Source: Lachnospiraceae bacterium AC2029
GTDB taxonomy: Bacteria; Bacillota; Clostridia; Lachnospirales; Lachnospiraceae
DNA: 64,000 bases
Reading direction: 5' to 3'
Assembly (NCBI GenBank): GCA_000703065.1
Contig: JNLK01000001.1
Location: 1,426,001-1,490,000 of the forward strand
Under the pieces are notes generated by a model that made no database searches, had not been told where the DNA came from, and saw only the letters and a list, made by a program, of their open reading frames with translations. Shown piece by piece: positions 27,319-35,900 of the stretch. The translations under genes and the position numbers were made by a program. Each line of letters begins with the position of its first letter. Positions within the stretch are counted from its first letter, which is position 1.

Positions 27319-29263
27319 CTTTTCGTACACCCTTCAATTCAACGATTGACCTTGCCTTCTCTTTCAGTGACTCTGCTACCGGGATCTCTCCCGCCACATT
27401 ATCTACCAGCCAGTTCATGGTCATGATCTGCTCGATGGGGAGAGAATGTCCGGCGGTACATTTGACCTCACCGCACTGATCCTTCATTTCTCCTGAGAAC
27501 GGAGCAAACTGATCGGAAATGATCATCTGCTTCATCAGCTCCACCAGCCGTGCCGTAGCCTGCGGCACCTTCTCCGACAGGATCACGTCGATCACTCCGG
27601 AGGACAGGCCCCACCAGTAGTTGATGGCCTTGTCGTCGGTCGGCGTATCCGTCTTCTCCCAGGCTCCGTCGATCACCATTTTGATCAGCCGTTCGTAGAG
27701 AACCCCCCAGTTCACTACGGGCATCGCCACATTTACGGGCTGACCCTCCGTCAGCCTGTACATACCGAACTTTCGGGATGCGTGCCGCGGAGTGATCATA
27801 TCCTGATCGGATATATAGTCGATCCCGTCATTATAGAAGCTGTGGTACAGCGCCTCACGGGAAATGTCATCCTTCTTCGTGGTCCATTCCAGCCGGACCT
27901 CCACATCCGGGTTCACCATACGGGCACCCATGGCAAATGCATTGATGTTCGCCGTGATCCCGTAGATCGGATAGTCCGCCAGATAGCCGATCTTATTGGT
28001 CTTCGTCAGGATCCCCGCCAGCATGCCGGACAGGAATTTCGCCTCATACAGTCTTGCGTAGTAGGTCCGGATGTAACGATGACCCGTGTTCAGAGAGCAG
28101 TTCAGCACCTTCACCTCGGGGTGTGCCACGGCAACCCTCAGGCTGGCATCGATCATCTGGGAGGTGGTGGTGAAGAAGACCTTCGTCCCCTCCTTTTCGA
28201 TCAGCTCCTCCATGGCCTCCACGGTCTTCTCCTCCGTGTCCGCCGTGGTGATCTTCAGCGTGGTGATCTTATCTCCGAACACCTCCTTGATATGATTCCG
28301 CCCCAGCTCGTGTGCATAGAGCCAGTCCGAGGTGGAGGGATCCCGGTCATAGATAAATGCGATGTTGAGGGGCCTTGACTTCTTCGGCTCCGCAGCATTT
28401 CCAAGCACCCTCTTCAGAAGCGGCTTCTTCGTCTCCGGCGGATCCAGGGCCACGGTAACCTCGCTGTCCTGATTCAGCATCAGGAACTCTTCCCACATTT
28501 TCGAGGTGGCTTCCTTGATCTCCGCGCTGGTCATCTCAAGAACGGTCTCGTATTCATAGACCGTGATCAGCGCCAGGAAGGCGTCGCCGGTGGTGAGCTC
28601 CGTCAGCTCCTTTCCGTCCAGATCCTCGTAGACCTTGGAGAATTTATAATAGGCGGAGGTCAGGTTCTGCACCTGCTCATCCGTCCAGGTAAGCTCCGGC
28701 GCACTCATGTCCGTTCCGGTCTCCTCCAGAAGCTTCTGGAAATTTCCTTCCTTGGAAAACCAGATGAAATTCACACCGGTCTTACGGTTGAAATCCATGA
28801 ATTCATAGTAAATGCGGATCACCGGATCATCCGTCTTCATCGGGATCTTCCTGGTGACCATGGCGGGTACGGAAACCGCGTCGAAATATTTCAGAACGCT
28901 GACCCTCTTATTTCCCTCCACCACATAATAGTAGTTCAGGTATTCATAGACCTTGATGGGGTCATGGATCCCCTCCTCCATATGGGCGTCACAGAGGATG
29001 GACCATTTCTGCGCGAACTCGGTCTCCTTCTCGAGAATGGGCATAAAATTGCACGCAAATGAGCTGGACCGTCCCGCATTTGCCGTACCAACGACCCGGT
29101 CCAGGGGAATATTCACAAGGCCGAGGCTCACCTCGCCGCGGATCCTCGCCCCCACCAGCAGTTCATCCAGAACCGCGGGATTCGGAGACTTTCCGTCGGC
29201 ACTTGCCGCCTTCATGGCCTTTTCACCCAGTTTCTTCGCTTTTTCGTAATCTACGTATGACAA
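27290..29263 (-). CDS. ParB-like domain fused to BMP (PnrA-type) ligand-binding domain
   Basis: This protein of about 657 residues has no signal peptide. The best start is TTG 29263 (MSYVDYEKAKKLGEKAMK), eight bases after GGAGG; a GTG at 29332 is less convincing. The first 130 residues resemble a ParB/sulfiredoxin-like domain (NIPLDRVVGT, DPIKVYEYLNYYYVVEGNKRVSVL). From about residue 298 the sequence is a basic membrane protein/PnrA substrate-binding fold (LNIAFIYDRDPSTSDWLYAHELG, EAKFLSGMLAGILTKTNKIGYLADYPIYGI). That fold is normally a lipoprotein of nucleoside importers; here it appears cytoplasmic, suggesting an intracellular sensor. Confidence 0.75.
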   Translation of the reverse strand: MSYVDYEKAKKLGEKAMKAASADGKSPNPAVLDELLVGARIRGEVSLGLVNIPLDRVVGTANAGRSSSFACNFMPILEKETEFAQKWSILCDAHMEEGIHDPIKVYEYLNYYYVVEGNKRVSVLKYFDAVSVPAMVTRKIPMKTDDPVIRIYYEFMDFNRKTGVNFIWFSKEGNFQKLLEETGTDMSAPELTWTDEQVQNLTSAYYKFSKVYEDLDGKELTELTTGDAFLALITVYEYETVLEMTSAEIKEATSKMWEEFLMLNQDSEVTVALDPPETKKPLLKRVLGNAAEPKKSRPLNIAFIYDRDPSTSDWLYAHELGRNHIKEVFGDKITTLKITTADTEEKTVEAMEELIEKEGTKVFFTTTSQMIDASLRVAVAHPEVKVLNCSLNTGHRYIRTYYARLYEAKFLSGMLAGILTKTNKIGYLADYPIYGITANINAFAMGARMVNPDVEVRLEWTTKKDDISREALYHSFYNDGIDYISDQDMITPRHASRKFGMYRLTEGQPVNVAMPVVNWGVLYERLIKMVIDGAWEKTDTPTDDKAINYWWGLSSGVIDVILSEKVPQATARLVELMKQMIISDQFAPFSGEMKDQCGEVKCTAGHSLPIEQIMTMNWLVDNVAGEIPVAESLKEKARSIVELKGVRKDEDEDPGDR

Positions 29264-29343
29264 GCTATCATCCTCCACAAATGTGTATCCGGCCTTCCCC
29301 CGACGGCCGAAACCTCGATTTATGGTATGCACCGGGGTGCACT

Positions 29344-30297
29344 TCAGTTAACTACATTCAGTTCTTCCCCATTCAGAAAAGCCTGCACGTTCTGGTGCGT
29401 AACCTTCTTGATCTTTCTTATGGCATCATCCGAAGCCCATGCGATGTGCGGAGTGATGATGCAGTTCTTCGCCGTTCGGAGCGGGCAGTCCGGATCCATA
29501 GGCTCAACGGCCAGCACGTCCAGTGCCGCTGCCGCGATCTCTCCCCGGTTCAGGGCATCCGCCACCGCCTGTTCGTCCAGCAGACCTCCGCGGGAGGTGT
29601 TGATCAGCACGGCGTCCTTCTTCATCAGCTGAAGTGTCTCCTTCCGGATCAGTCGCTCCGTCTCAGGGAACAGGGGCACATGCAGGGATACCACATCGGA
29701 TTCCGACAGCACCTCCTCCAGTGTTCCGTACCGGAAATCCGGCAGGTCCACGGGGCGCTCGGTCCTGGTGTGCGCCAGGATCTTCATTCCCATGGCGGAC
29801 GCGATCCGCGCCACCCGGGTACCGATATCTCCCAGCCCGATGATGCCCAGTGTCTTTCCGCTCACCTCCAGGATCGGCCCGCAGGTGTAGCAGAAATACG
29901 GCGTCCTGGTCCAGTCCCCCTGATGGACGGAAATGTCGTGGATCCCCACCTTGCTGAAAACCTCCAGCAGAAGTGCGATGGTGGCCTGTGCCACAATGGG
30001 GCCGGCGTAGCCCGGCACATTTGCCACGGGGATCCCCAGGCGGTGCGCCGCCTGTACGTCCACGATATTATAGCCGGTCGCAAGGACCGCAATGAAACGT
30101 ATGGTCGGGCAGGCCTTCAGGATCTCTTCCGTGATGGGCGTTTTGTCCACCACCACGATCTCCGCATCCCCGATCCGCGGGATCACCAGCTCCGGCGGGG
30201 TGATGTCGTAGACCGTAAGGTCTCCCAACTCCTGCAGGGACGGGAAGTCCTCCACGGAGCCTCCCATCACCTGACCGTCCAGGATAACGATTTTCAT
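29344..30297 (-). CDS. D-2-hydroxyacid dehydrogenase (glycerate dehydrogenase-like)
   Basis: This NAD-dependent oxidoreductase of about 317 residues starts MKIVILDGQVMGG at ATG 30297, after AGGAG. The nucleotide-binding motif is GIIGLGDIGTRVARIASAMG. Catalytic residues are in NTSRGGLLDEQAVADAL (Arg), DVLAVEPMDP (Glu) and ITPHIAWAS (His). The N-terminal VILDGQVMGGSVEDFPSLQELG resembles hydroxypyruvate reductase/HprA members. Substrate choice (hydroxypyruvate, glyoxylate, 2-ketoacid) is not decided by sequence. Confidence 0.88.
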   Translation of the reverse strand: MKIVILDGQVMGGSVEDFPSLQELGDLTVYDITPPELVIPRIGDAEIVVVDKTPITEEILKACPTIRFIAVLATGYNIVDVQAAHRLGIPVANVPGYAGPIVAQATIALLLEVFSKVGIHDISVHQGDWTRTPYFCYTCGPILEVSGKTLGIIGLGDIGTRVARIASAMGMKILAHTRTERPVDLPDFRYGTLEEVLSESDVVSLHVPLFPETERLIRKETLQLMKKDAVLINTSRGGLLDEQAVADALNRGEIAAAALDVLAVEPMDPDCPLRTAKNCIITPHIAWASDDAIRKIKKVTHQNVQAFLNGEELNVVN

Positions 30298-30318
30298 GAT
30301 TATTCTCCTGTGATATTC

Positions 30319-30815
30319 CAAGATCCTTCGCCCTGCGGGCTCAGGATGACATCGCCTTTGTCCGAGGCGTCACCGCACCCCTGTCATTCCGAGGCGTCAC
30401 CACACCCCTGTCATTCCGAGGCGTCACCGCACCCCTGTCATTCCGAGGCGTCACCGCACCCCTGTCATTCCGAGGCGTCACCGCACCCCTGTCATTCCGA
30501 GGCGTCACCGCACCCCTGACATTCTGAGGCGTCACCGCACCCCTGTCATTCCGGGGTGTCACCGCACCCCTGACATTCTGAGGCGTCACCGCACCCCTGT
30601 CATTCCGGGGTGTCACCGCACCCCTGTCATTCCGAGGCGTCACCGCACCCCTGTCATTCCGAGGCGTCACCGCACCCCTGTCATTCCGAGGCGTCACCGC
30701 ACCCCTGTCATTCTGAGGCGTCACCGCACCCCTGTCATTCTGAGGCGAAGCCGCACCCCTGTCATTCCGAGGCGTCACCGCACCCCTGTCATTCTGAGGC
30801 GAAGCCGAAGAATCT
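30319..30815. repeat. Family A repeat with a 27-bp tandem array (about 16 copies)
   Basis: The block opens with AAGATCCTTCG, then TCAGGATGACA. It continues with about 16 units of 27 bases (consensus built on GAGGCGTCACCGCACCCC followed by TGTCATTCC) and closes with GAAGCCGAAGAATCTTA. Units differ mainly at C/T and A/G positions. It fills the gap between the hydroxyacid dehydrogenase and malic enzyme. Because 27 is a multiple of three, the array is open in several frames (HSEASPHPC repeats); I do not treat those as genes. Confidence 0.95.
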
Positions 30816-31984
30816 TACCGTGTAACGCCTGCTCTCTCTGCCTCATCGGCAACAGCCTTCGCAACGACCTTTGCCACATTTTCGTTAAATGCGTCCGGGA
30901 TGATGTACTCCGGTGTGATATCCTCCTCCGGGATTACGGCTGCGATGGCGCGTGCTGCCGCCTCCTTCATGGATTCGGTGATGGACTTTGCCCGGGCATC
31001 CAGGGCACCGCGGAAGATGCCGGGGAATACCAGCACGTTGTTGATCTGGTTCGGGAAGTCGGAACGGCCGGTGGCAATGATGGTTGCTCCGCCCTTCTTT
31101 GCCTCCTCCGGCATGATCTCCGGAACCGGATTTGCCATGGCGAATACTAGCGGATTCTCGGCCATGGTTGCGATCATCTCGGCAGTTACGATATTCGGAG
31201 CGGATACTCCGATGAAAATGTCCTTGCCCTTCATTACATCGGCAAGACTTCCTCTTTCCTTATTCTTATTGGTCACCTCGGCCATGGCTGCCTGTGCGGG
31301 ATTCATAAATGTCTCGCCCGGGCAGAGAGCACCCTTGGAGGAAACCAGGACCACATTTCCGATACCGAAGCGCTGCATCAGCTTGCAGATGGAGATACCT
31401 GCCGCACCGGCACCACTGATGACTGCACTGCAGTCCTCCCATTTCCGTCTGGTCAGCTTGAAGGCGTTGATCAGACCTGCGCAGACAACCACTGCCGTAC
31501 CGTGCTGATCATCATGGAAGACCGGGATATCCAGCTCTTCCTTCAGACGACGCTCGATCTCGAAGCAGCGGGGAGCTGCGATATCCTCAAGGTTGATCCC
31601 GCCGAAGGAGGGAGCGATCCGCTTTACGGTCTCGATGATCTCCTCCGGATCCTTGGTATCCAGACAGATGGGGAACGCATCCACATTTGCAAAACGCTTG
31701 AACAGAACGGACTTACCCTCCATAACCGGAATGGCAGCCAGGGGTCCGATATCTCCCAGACCCAGAACCGCGGTTCCGTCCGAAACGACTGCTACCGTAT
31801 TTGCCTTGCAGGTGTAGGTGTAGGCCGCCGCGGGATCCTTGTTGATGACCCGGCAGGGCTCTGCAACACCCGGTGTATAAGCGGTGGAAAGGTCATCCTT
31901 GGTCTCGATGGCCACTTTGGATACGACCTCCAGCTTTCCCTTGTTCTTCTCGTGCATTTCCAGACTTAACTTGTTGTAATCCAT
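30815..31984 (-). CDS. NAD(P)-dependent malic enzyme
   Basis: The enzyme decarboxylates malate to pyruvate. The protein of about 389 residues starts MDYNKLSLEMHEKNKGKLEV at ATG 31984, after AAAGGAAG. It has YTPGVAEPC, the metal-site region FHDDQHGTAVVVCAGLINAF, the nucleotide-binding VISGAGAAGISICKLM and ATGRSDFPNQINNVLVFPGIFRGALDA. It is the short bacterial type without the phosphotransacetylase domain. The stop codon TAA is the first base triplet of the family A repeat that follows. Confidence 0.95.
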   Translation of the reverse strand: MDYNKLSLEMHEKNKGKLEVVSKVAIETKDDLSTAYTPGVAEPCRVINKDPAAAYTYTCKANTVAVVSDGTAVLGLGDIGPLAAIPVMEGKSVLFKRFANVDAFPICLDTKDPEEIIETVKRIAPSFGGINLEDIAAPRCFEIERRLKEELDIPVFHDDQHGTAVVVCAGLINAFKLTRRKWEDCSAVISGAGAAGISICKLMQRFGIGNVVLVSSKGALCPGETFMNPAQAAMAEVTNKNKERGSLADVMKGKDIFIGVSAPNIVTAEMIATMAENPLVFAMANPVPEIMPEEAKKGGATIIATGRSDFPNQINNVLVFPGIFRGALDARAKSITESMKEAAARAIAAVIPEEDITPEYIIPDAFNENVAKVVAKAVADEAERAGVTR

Positions 31985-32048
31985 GGTTTCTTCCTTTCTT
32001 ATATATGTAATATCCATTGTTTCATTGTTATGCGTCACCGCAGATCAC

Positions 32049-32924
32049 TCACCCGAGGAGCTCGTCGAATGACAGCTGAACGCCCTCGGTCCGGTTGGTA
32101 TACTGCCGCTTATAGGCCAGTATCTCTTTTTTGTCGCATATTATATCATATGCCGCGCATCTGTCAAACATATGCCGCATCAGTTCCTTATGGTTTTCCG
32201 GCACCAGCTCCATCTCGTCTCCGAAGCGTTCCTCCAGCGTCTTCGCCAGCTCCCCGTTCCTTCTCTTCAGTTCCTTGTAGAAGTACTCCCGGCTTCCGTT
32301 CTGCAGCTGGGTCTTCAGATCCCGGTGATCCACCATCCGGATTCCCTGATCCTTCGCCAGCTGAAGCAGCATGCCAAGGGTGGTGATATTGTCGTTGATC
32401 TCCGGTATCACCGGATCGATCAGCAGGATCGTCTCGATATTAGCTTCCTTCAGTCCCTCCAGAAGTCTGATCCGGTCGGACAGTCCCAGTTCTCCCTCGA
32501 TCAGACGGAACTGTTCCGTCTGCAGACTCGGGAAGGGAACCGTTACCACCACCTTCGTCTTCCGGGCGATCTCCTTCAGAAGGTCCAGATCCCGAAGAAG
32601 CAGGGAATAACGGGTGGTGATGGACAGCCCGAAATCATACCGGTCCAGTACCTGCAGGCAGTCCCGCATCAGACCGAACTTCTCCTCCAGCGGATTGTAC
32701 GGATCCGAAAGTCCTCCGGCGAAGATCATCCCCCTGGACCTCTTCCTCCGGAGCGAATATGCCAGCAGATGCCCCGCATTTTCCTTTACTTCCACATCCT
32801 CCGGCTTCTCCACCCGCGCCGTCTTGGCGTGCACGGGCGATACCAGGCAATGGTCCGTCGATCCGCGATATACATTTAACCCGTTCTGTGGTGTCAATAT
32901 CGTTTTGGCCTCCACTACGTGCAT
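32049..32924 (-). CDS. Radical-SAM-fold protein with degenerate Fe-S motif
   Basis: This protein of about 291 residues starts MHVVEAKTILTPQNGLNVYRG at ATG 32924 after GGAGG. It matches the radical SAM family whose members read YRGCTHGCIYCDS followed by DPY-PLE. Here the cluster positions 22, 26 and 29 are Ser, Cys and Ser (YRGSTDHCLVSPV), so two of the three CxxxCxxC ligands are missing, while GLSDPYNPLEEKFGLMRDCL and the downstream barrel are intact. It cannot bind a normal [4Fe-4S] cluster. It lies 18 bases after the SMC-like gene and is probably co-transcribed with it. Confidence 0.75.
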   Translation of the reverse strand: MHVVEAKTILTPQNGLNVYRGSTDHCLVSPVHAKTARVEKPEDVEVKENAGHLLAYSLRRKRSRGMIFAGGLSDPYNPLEEKFGLMRDCLQVLDRYDFGLSITTRYSLLLRDLDLLKEIARKTKVVVTVPFPSLQTEQFRLIEGELGLSDRIRLLEGLKEANIETILLIDPVIPEINDNITTLGMLLQLAKDQGIRMVDHRDLKTQLQNGSREYFYKELKRRNGELAKTLEERFGDEMELVPENHKELMRHMFDRCAAYDIICDKKEILAYKRQYTNRTEGVQLSFDELLG

Positions 32925-32942
32925 ATACCTTCCCTCCAATTA

Positions 32943-35900
32943 TCAGATAAATTCCAGCGTTGCCTGCTCGTACTGCAGCTCCCGGTACTCCGTCATTTCC
33001 TCCGTGCTCCGGCTGTTGTAGCGGGATACCACGGTCAGAGCCCTGCCTCCGGTCATCTGCTGTCCCAGAACGTAATTCACATCGAAACAGCCCGTGATCT
33101 CCGGCGTCGCCCCGCGGGACGGAACGATCAGCTGAACCCGGTTCGTCCGGAGCAGCTCAAAGATCGGCTCCCAGATATAGATATCCTTCGCGGCACCGAA
33201 GGGGTTATCGATGAAAATGGTCTTCGACCGGCTCTCTCCCTCCTGCATCGCATACATTCCGGAAATGTAATTGATCACGGACACCAGGAACTGGATATAG
33301 ATACCCTGGGACTGTCCGGTGCTTCCTACCGCTTCCTCATATTTCAGGTACCTGCTCTGTTCCCGGATACGCTCCCGCTTGTAGAGCTGCAGCCGGATCT
33401 TGTTCATATCCGAAACGATGACGCCGAAGATCCTCTTCAGTGCCAGCTCGGACTGCAGGTATCTATGCTGCTCGGCCTCGGATTTCTTCGTGTCGGCTTC
33501 CTCCACGATCCTGTCGATGTAGTCCGACATCCGCTGCCGCAGGAACTCGTCCTTCACATACGGGATGGACAGCTTGATCATCTGGATCTGCTCTCCCTGC
33601 ATCTGGATCATGGAAAGCCTCGGAAGCTTCTCCAGCTCCGTCCGGACATCCAGACAGCGCTCCACACACTGCTCCACGAAGTTCTCCTTCAGTCGCTCCA
33701 TGTCCGTAAGTCCCTGCTCCACTCTGGAACGCTCCAGCCGGATCAGCTCCTCCATATCCGTAAGCCGCTTCGCCAGCGCATCCGCGGCATCCCGGGATCC
33801 CGGAATATCCGCATCGTCCCGCACAGATACGGAAAGTGTGACCGCTCCCAGATCCATCAGGGTCTGGGTCACCTGCCCCTTGGTCCGGAGCATCTGGTTT
33901 CTCGCCCGCTCCAGACTCTTCTCGTTCCGGTCCAGGCGAAGGAGTACCTCCTCGAAGTCCCTCTGCAGCTCCGATTCGGACGAAGTCCGAAGAACCGCCT
34001 TCGAAAGATCGATCTGATACCGCTCCACCAGTCGTCCCGCCTCACGGAAGAGGCCTTCGCTCTCCCGGCTCTGACGGGTGTATTCCTTAAATGCATCTCT
34101 TGCTTCCGTAAGTGCTTTCTTTGCCGCTTCCTTTGCCTCCTCGGCCATGGGGATCTCCCGTTCCAGATCCTCAACGGAGAGACTGACTGATTCATATTCC
34201 CCGAAGGCCGCACGGATATTCTCGATGGCATACTCCACGCTTCCGGCAAGATGCTGTACCTCTGCGGATCTCTCCTGCAGTGCACGCCGCTTCTGTTCCA
34301 GCGTCTGACGGTCCGCGTGCAGCGCTTCCTCCTCCGCACGGAGAGCTCCCCGGTCTCCCGGCAGGATCTCCGCCTTCTCCAGGTCCTCGATGGCTACTCT
34401 TCTCTCCCGGATACTCCGAAGCAACCGGTGAATACCGTCCTCCACCGTGGTACGGAGCAGCTGACGCTGGGACGCCAGCTCTTCCACGCCCGCCTGGCTC
34501 TTCTTCCAGCTCCGGAACCGTCCTTCCAGCTCCTCCAGTGTTCCTGCCGCCGGCGCAGCACCCTTCTTATCGTAAGCCTCGTAGTGCTCTCTCCACTGAA
34601 GCTGGATCCTCGATCCCTCCGCGGAAAGCATCTGACCGGATTCCTGTAACTCAGTCAAATGGGACGCCAGCCCGGCTTCTTCCTTCTCCTTCTCCTGGAT
34701 GGATCCCAGCAGGGTCTTCTCTCTTCTTTCCAGCTCCGACTCCTGCCGGACCGCCTGCTCCATACGCTTCTGAAGTGCCAGGATCTGCTGAAGGATCTCC
34801 TCTCTTCCTTCCAGCTCCTCCACCGCAGCCTCCGCTCCGGCAAGCTTTGCCTTCCGCTCTTCGGCCGCTTCGCTCATTTCCTGCAGTTCCTTCCTCAGAA
34901 GGTCGCAGGCTTCTTTCGCTTTCTCATACGCCGCCGCGGGATCTTCCTCCTCCACCCGTTCGCTGACGGTCAGCAGGAATTCCAGATCGGAGCGTTCGGT
35001 CTCTATGGCCTCCTTCAGGTAGTTCATCTCCGTCCTGCCATTTTCCGTCAGATCGGAAATGGCGGTCAGCAGCCGTTTCGGCGTCTCCTCCTCCAGGAAG
35101 AAGGCACGGCTGTGACGTACCGCGAAACGGTGCTCCGATACCTCCTCGGATTCGTCGAGGGCATTCATATCATAGATCCGGACCACCGAGGATCCTACCT
35201 CCATGGAGGTCAGGTTCCGGTCTCCGGCCAGTGTTTCATAGTCTCTTGTAATGATGCCGTAGGGCAGCTCCGGATTCGCCAGCAGCAGCTTCTCCCGGGT
35301 ATCCGCGTCCAGTCCGGCCAGGTAATCCGCACCGAAGAGGGCCGTGATGCCATGACGGGTCGCGATGTAGGAAAGCACCTTCTCCACATCCGGTGCCATT
35401 TCCACCAGTCTTCCGTTCCGGATCTCCTTTGCCCGCTTCTCCTGCTGCAGCAGTTCCCGCTGCAGTTCTGCCAGACGGATCTCGTCCCGGCTGAGCTTCC
35501 GGTAGACAGCACCCTTCGGATCCTCCTCTGCATGATAGATCCGGCAGATCTCCTCCTGCCGCTTCCTGAGTGCATCTCTCTCCTCAGCCGCTTCCTTCCA
35601 GTTTTGTACGGCAAGCTCCAGACGCTTTGTCTCAGCCTCCTGCTCTCTCAGCCGGTCGGACATTTCCATGCGGCGCGCTTCCTCTGACTCCGCTTCCTTC
35701 CGCAGCGCCTCCGCGCTCCGGCGTTCCATGTTCACCTGCTCCCGACACTCGGCCATCTGAAGCTCCGGCGGGGTAAGGCTGGGCGCTCCCAGCTTCTGTG
35801 TCAGCGCCAGGGATTCCTCTTCATCCTGCTTACGGGAAGCCGCCGATTCCGCGATCTCTCTTCTCACCACCGCAAGCTCGATCCTTGCGTCCGTCAGAAG

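Noticed and set aside
30341-30778. 145-codon repeat-protein frame (GAVTPRNDR units), and HSEASPHPC units on the other strand
   Set aside because: Both follow from a 27-bp tandem repeat with no stop codons; no ribosome-binding site, no promoter, and the same repeat family is non-coding elsewhere.
30359-30812. CRISPR array
   Set aside because: The 27-bp units are directly contiguous with no unique spacers, and no cas genes are present.
32049-32924. JetD nuclease for the Wadjet-like operon
   Set aside because: Position fits, but the sequence is a radical-SAM barrel with DPYNPLE and no TOPRIM-type acidic motifs.
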